DNA from: UBA6136 sp964344495
GTDB lineage: Bacteria; Pseudomonadota; Gammaproteobacteria; Methylococcales; Methylococcaceae
NCBI GenBank assembly: GCA_964344495.1
Contig: CAYFNI010000009.1
Span: 1-33,455, forward strand
DNA: 33,455 nt
Direction: 5' to 3'
Shown: positions 32,812 through 33,455 of the stretch, in pieces
Layout of the letters: each line of letters opens with the position of its first letter
Numbering within the stretch: position 1 is the first letter of the stretch
Notes under the pieces: model-generated
Told to the model about the DNA's origin: nothing
What the model saw: the letters and a program-made list of their open reading frames with translations, nothing else
Database searches by the model: none
Made by a program: the position numbers and the translations under genes

Positions 32812-33455
32812 TCAGTAGCGGTAGTGCTCCGGCTTGTCGGGGCCCTGCTGCGATACGCCAATGTAGGCCGCCTGTTCGGCCGTCAGCTCGGTCAGTTGGG
32901 CATTGAGCTTCTTCAGCTGCAGGCGGGCGACCTTTTCGTCCAGATGCTTGGGCAGGGTGTAGACGCCGACCGGGTATTTGCCGGAATCGCGCTCGGTCCA
33001 CAGTTCGATCTGGGCGATGGTCTGGTTGGCGAAGCTGGAGGACATGACATAGGACGGGTGGCCCGTGCCGCAGCCCAGATTCACCAGTCGGCCCTTNNNN
33101 NNNNNNCGTCAGTGGCGCGCTTGATGCCATCGACCAGCGATTCACGGCAGCCGTAGAGATTGTCGAATTTGGATTTGGTGACGGAATCGTTGACGTTGAT
33201 GCCGGGAAATTTCAGTTCGCCGCGGGCGTGCATCTGGTAGAGGCGGTGCACGCCGGTGGTGGTTTCTTCGGTCACGCCGCGAATGGCCGCAAGGCGGGTC
33301 GAGTACCAGGTGCCATCCGTGGCGAGTTTGGCCTTGATGGCGGCAAACAGGACGCGCTCTTCTTCGGAGCCGGGATGGGCCAGCACCGCCGCATCCTGCT
33401 CGGCCCGGGCGCCCAGATGCAACAGCAGGGTGGCGTCGCCGCCGTCATCAAGGAT
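32812..33455 (-). CDS. ahcY: Adenosylhomocysteinase, partial and split by an assembly gap
   Basis: Two pieces on the minus strand are visible. The upstream piece (33107-33455, running off the window) reads ILDDGGDATLLLHLG, then FPGINVNDSVTKSKFDN and GCRESLVDGIKRATD. The downstream piece (32812-33096) reads KGRLVNLGCGTGHPSYVMS and ends in PDKPEHYRY, the family's C-terminus. In known enzymes about 130 residues (the NAD-binding Rossmann domain) lie between these motifs, so the 10 N stand for roughly 400 missing bases. This explains the apparent frameshift. The enzyme splits S-adenosylhomocysteine into homocysteine and adenosine. The gene is probably intact in the organism. Confidence 0.93.
33097..33106. 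other. Assembly gap (10 N) hiding about 400 bases of ahcY
   Basis: The flanking coding motifs (GIKRATD before, KGRLVNLG after) are about 130 residues apart in adenosylhomocysteinases. With exactly 10 bases the two sides are out of frame, so the N count is only a placeholder. Confidence 0.85.

Noticed and set aside
32812..33455. Frameshifted pseudogene of ahcY
   Set aside because: The break coincides with the N run, and the motifs on each side are intact; missing assembly sequence explains it better.

Overview
This 33.5 kb window is a dense, GC-rich bacterial chromosome segment with no mobile element, CRISPR array, rRNA or tRNA that I could see. The gene content (DjlA, Kbp/YgaU, YcgN, SmrA/YdaL, RsmE next to BioA, an NhaR-like regulator, a beta-carbonic anhydrase with PEP carboxylase) points to a gammaproteobacterium; I cannot name the genus. 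Two runs of 10 N (4715-4724 and 33097-33106) are assembly joins that fall inside genes.

Layout. 1-2472 (+): the 3' end of acetyl-CoA synthetase, then a pentameric ligand-gated ion channel homologue overlapping an outer-membrane beta-barrel gene. 2487-3487 (-): a CrcB fluoride channel with an extra, apparently degenerate second channel unit, overlapping a DUF190 gene. 3627-8158 (-): a three-gene export operon (TolC-type, HlyD-type, ABC-type) whose ABC protein has lost nearly every ATPase motif. 8262-12739 (-): carbonic anhydrase, PEP carboxylase and a CysD without CysN. A divergent NhaR-like LysR regulator (12866) faces these genes across an AT-rich, repeat-bearing control region. 14072-16605 (+): a translationally coupled short-type 6-phosphogluconate dehydrogenase and glucose-6-phosphate dehydrogenase. 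16626-18841 (+): YcgN, SmrA and a sugar-kinase-like APH-fold protein.

18948-24372 holds the most unusual content. A GTP cyclohydrolase II fused directly to a RibD-type reductase, with no deaminase domain, is followed by a zinc-less MDR dehydrogenase, a PTPS/QueD-like protein lacking the catalytic Cys, and a methyltransferase. Next to them are a CDP-alcohol phosphatidyltransferase (-) and a GT4-type glycosyltransferase (+), which are divergent from each other. Together they look like a pathway from GTP to a modified pyrimidine or pteridine compound that I cannot match to a known pathway.

24383-33455 is mostly housekeeping: a SelW-like protein, a TauE-type permease, CCA-adding enzyme, PurC, DjlA, YajQ, RsmE, BioA, Kbp, MetF and the broken-by-gap AhcY. 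MetF and AhcY belong to the activated-methyl cycle.
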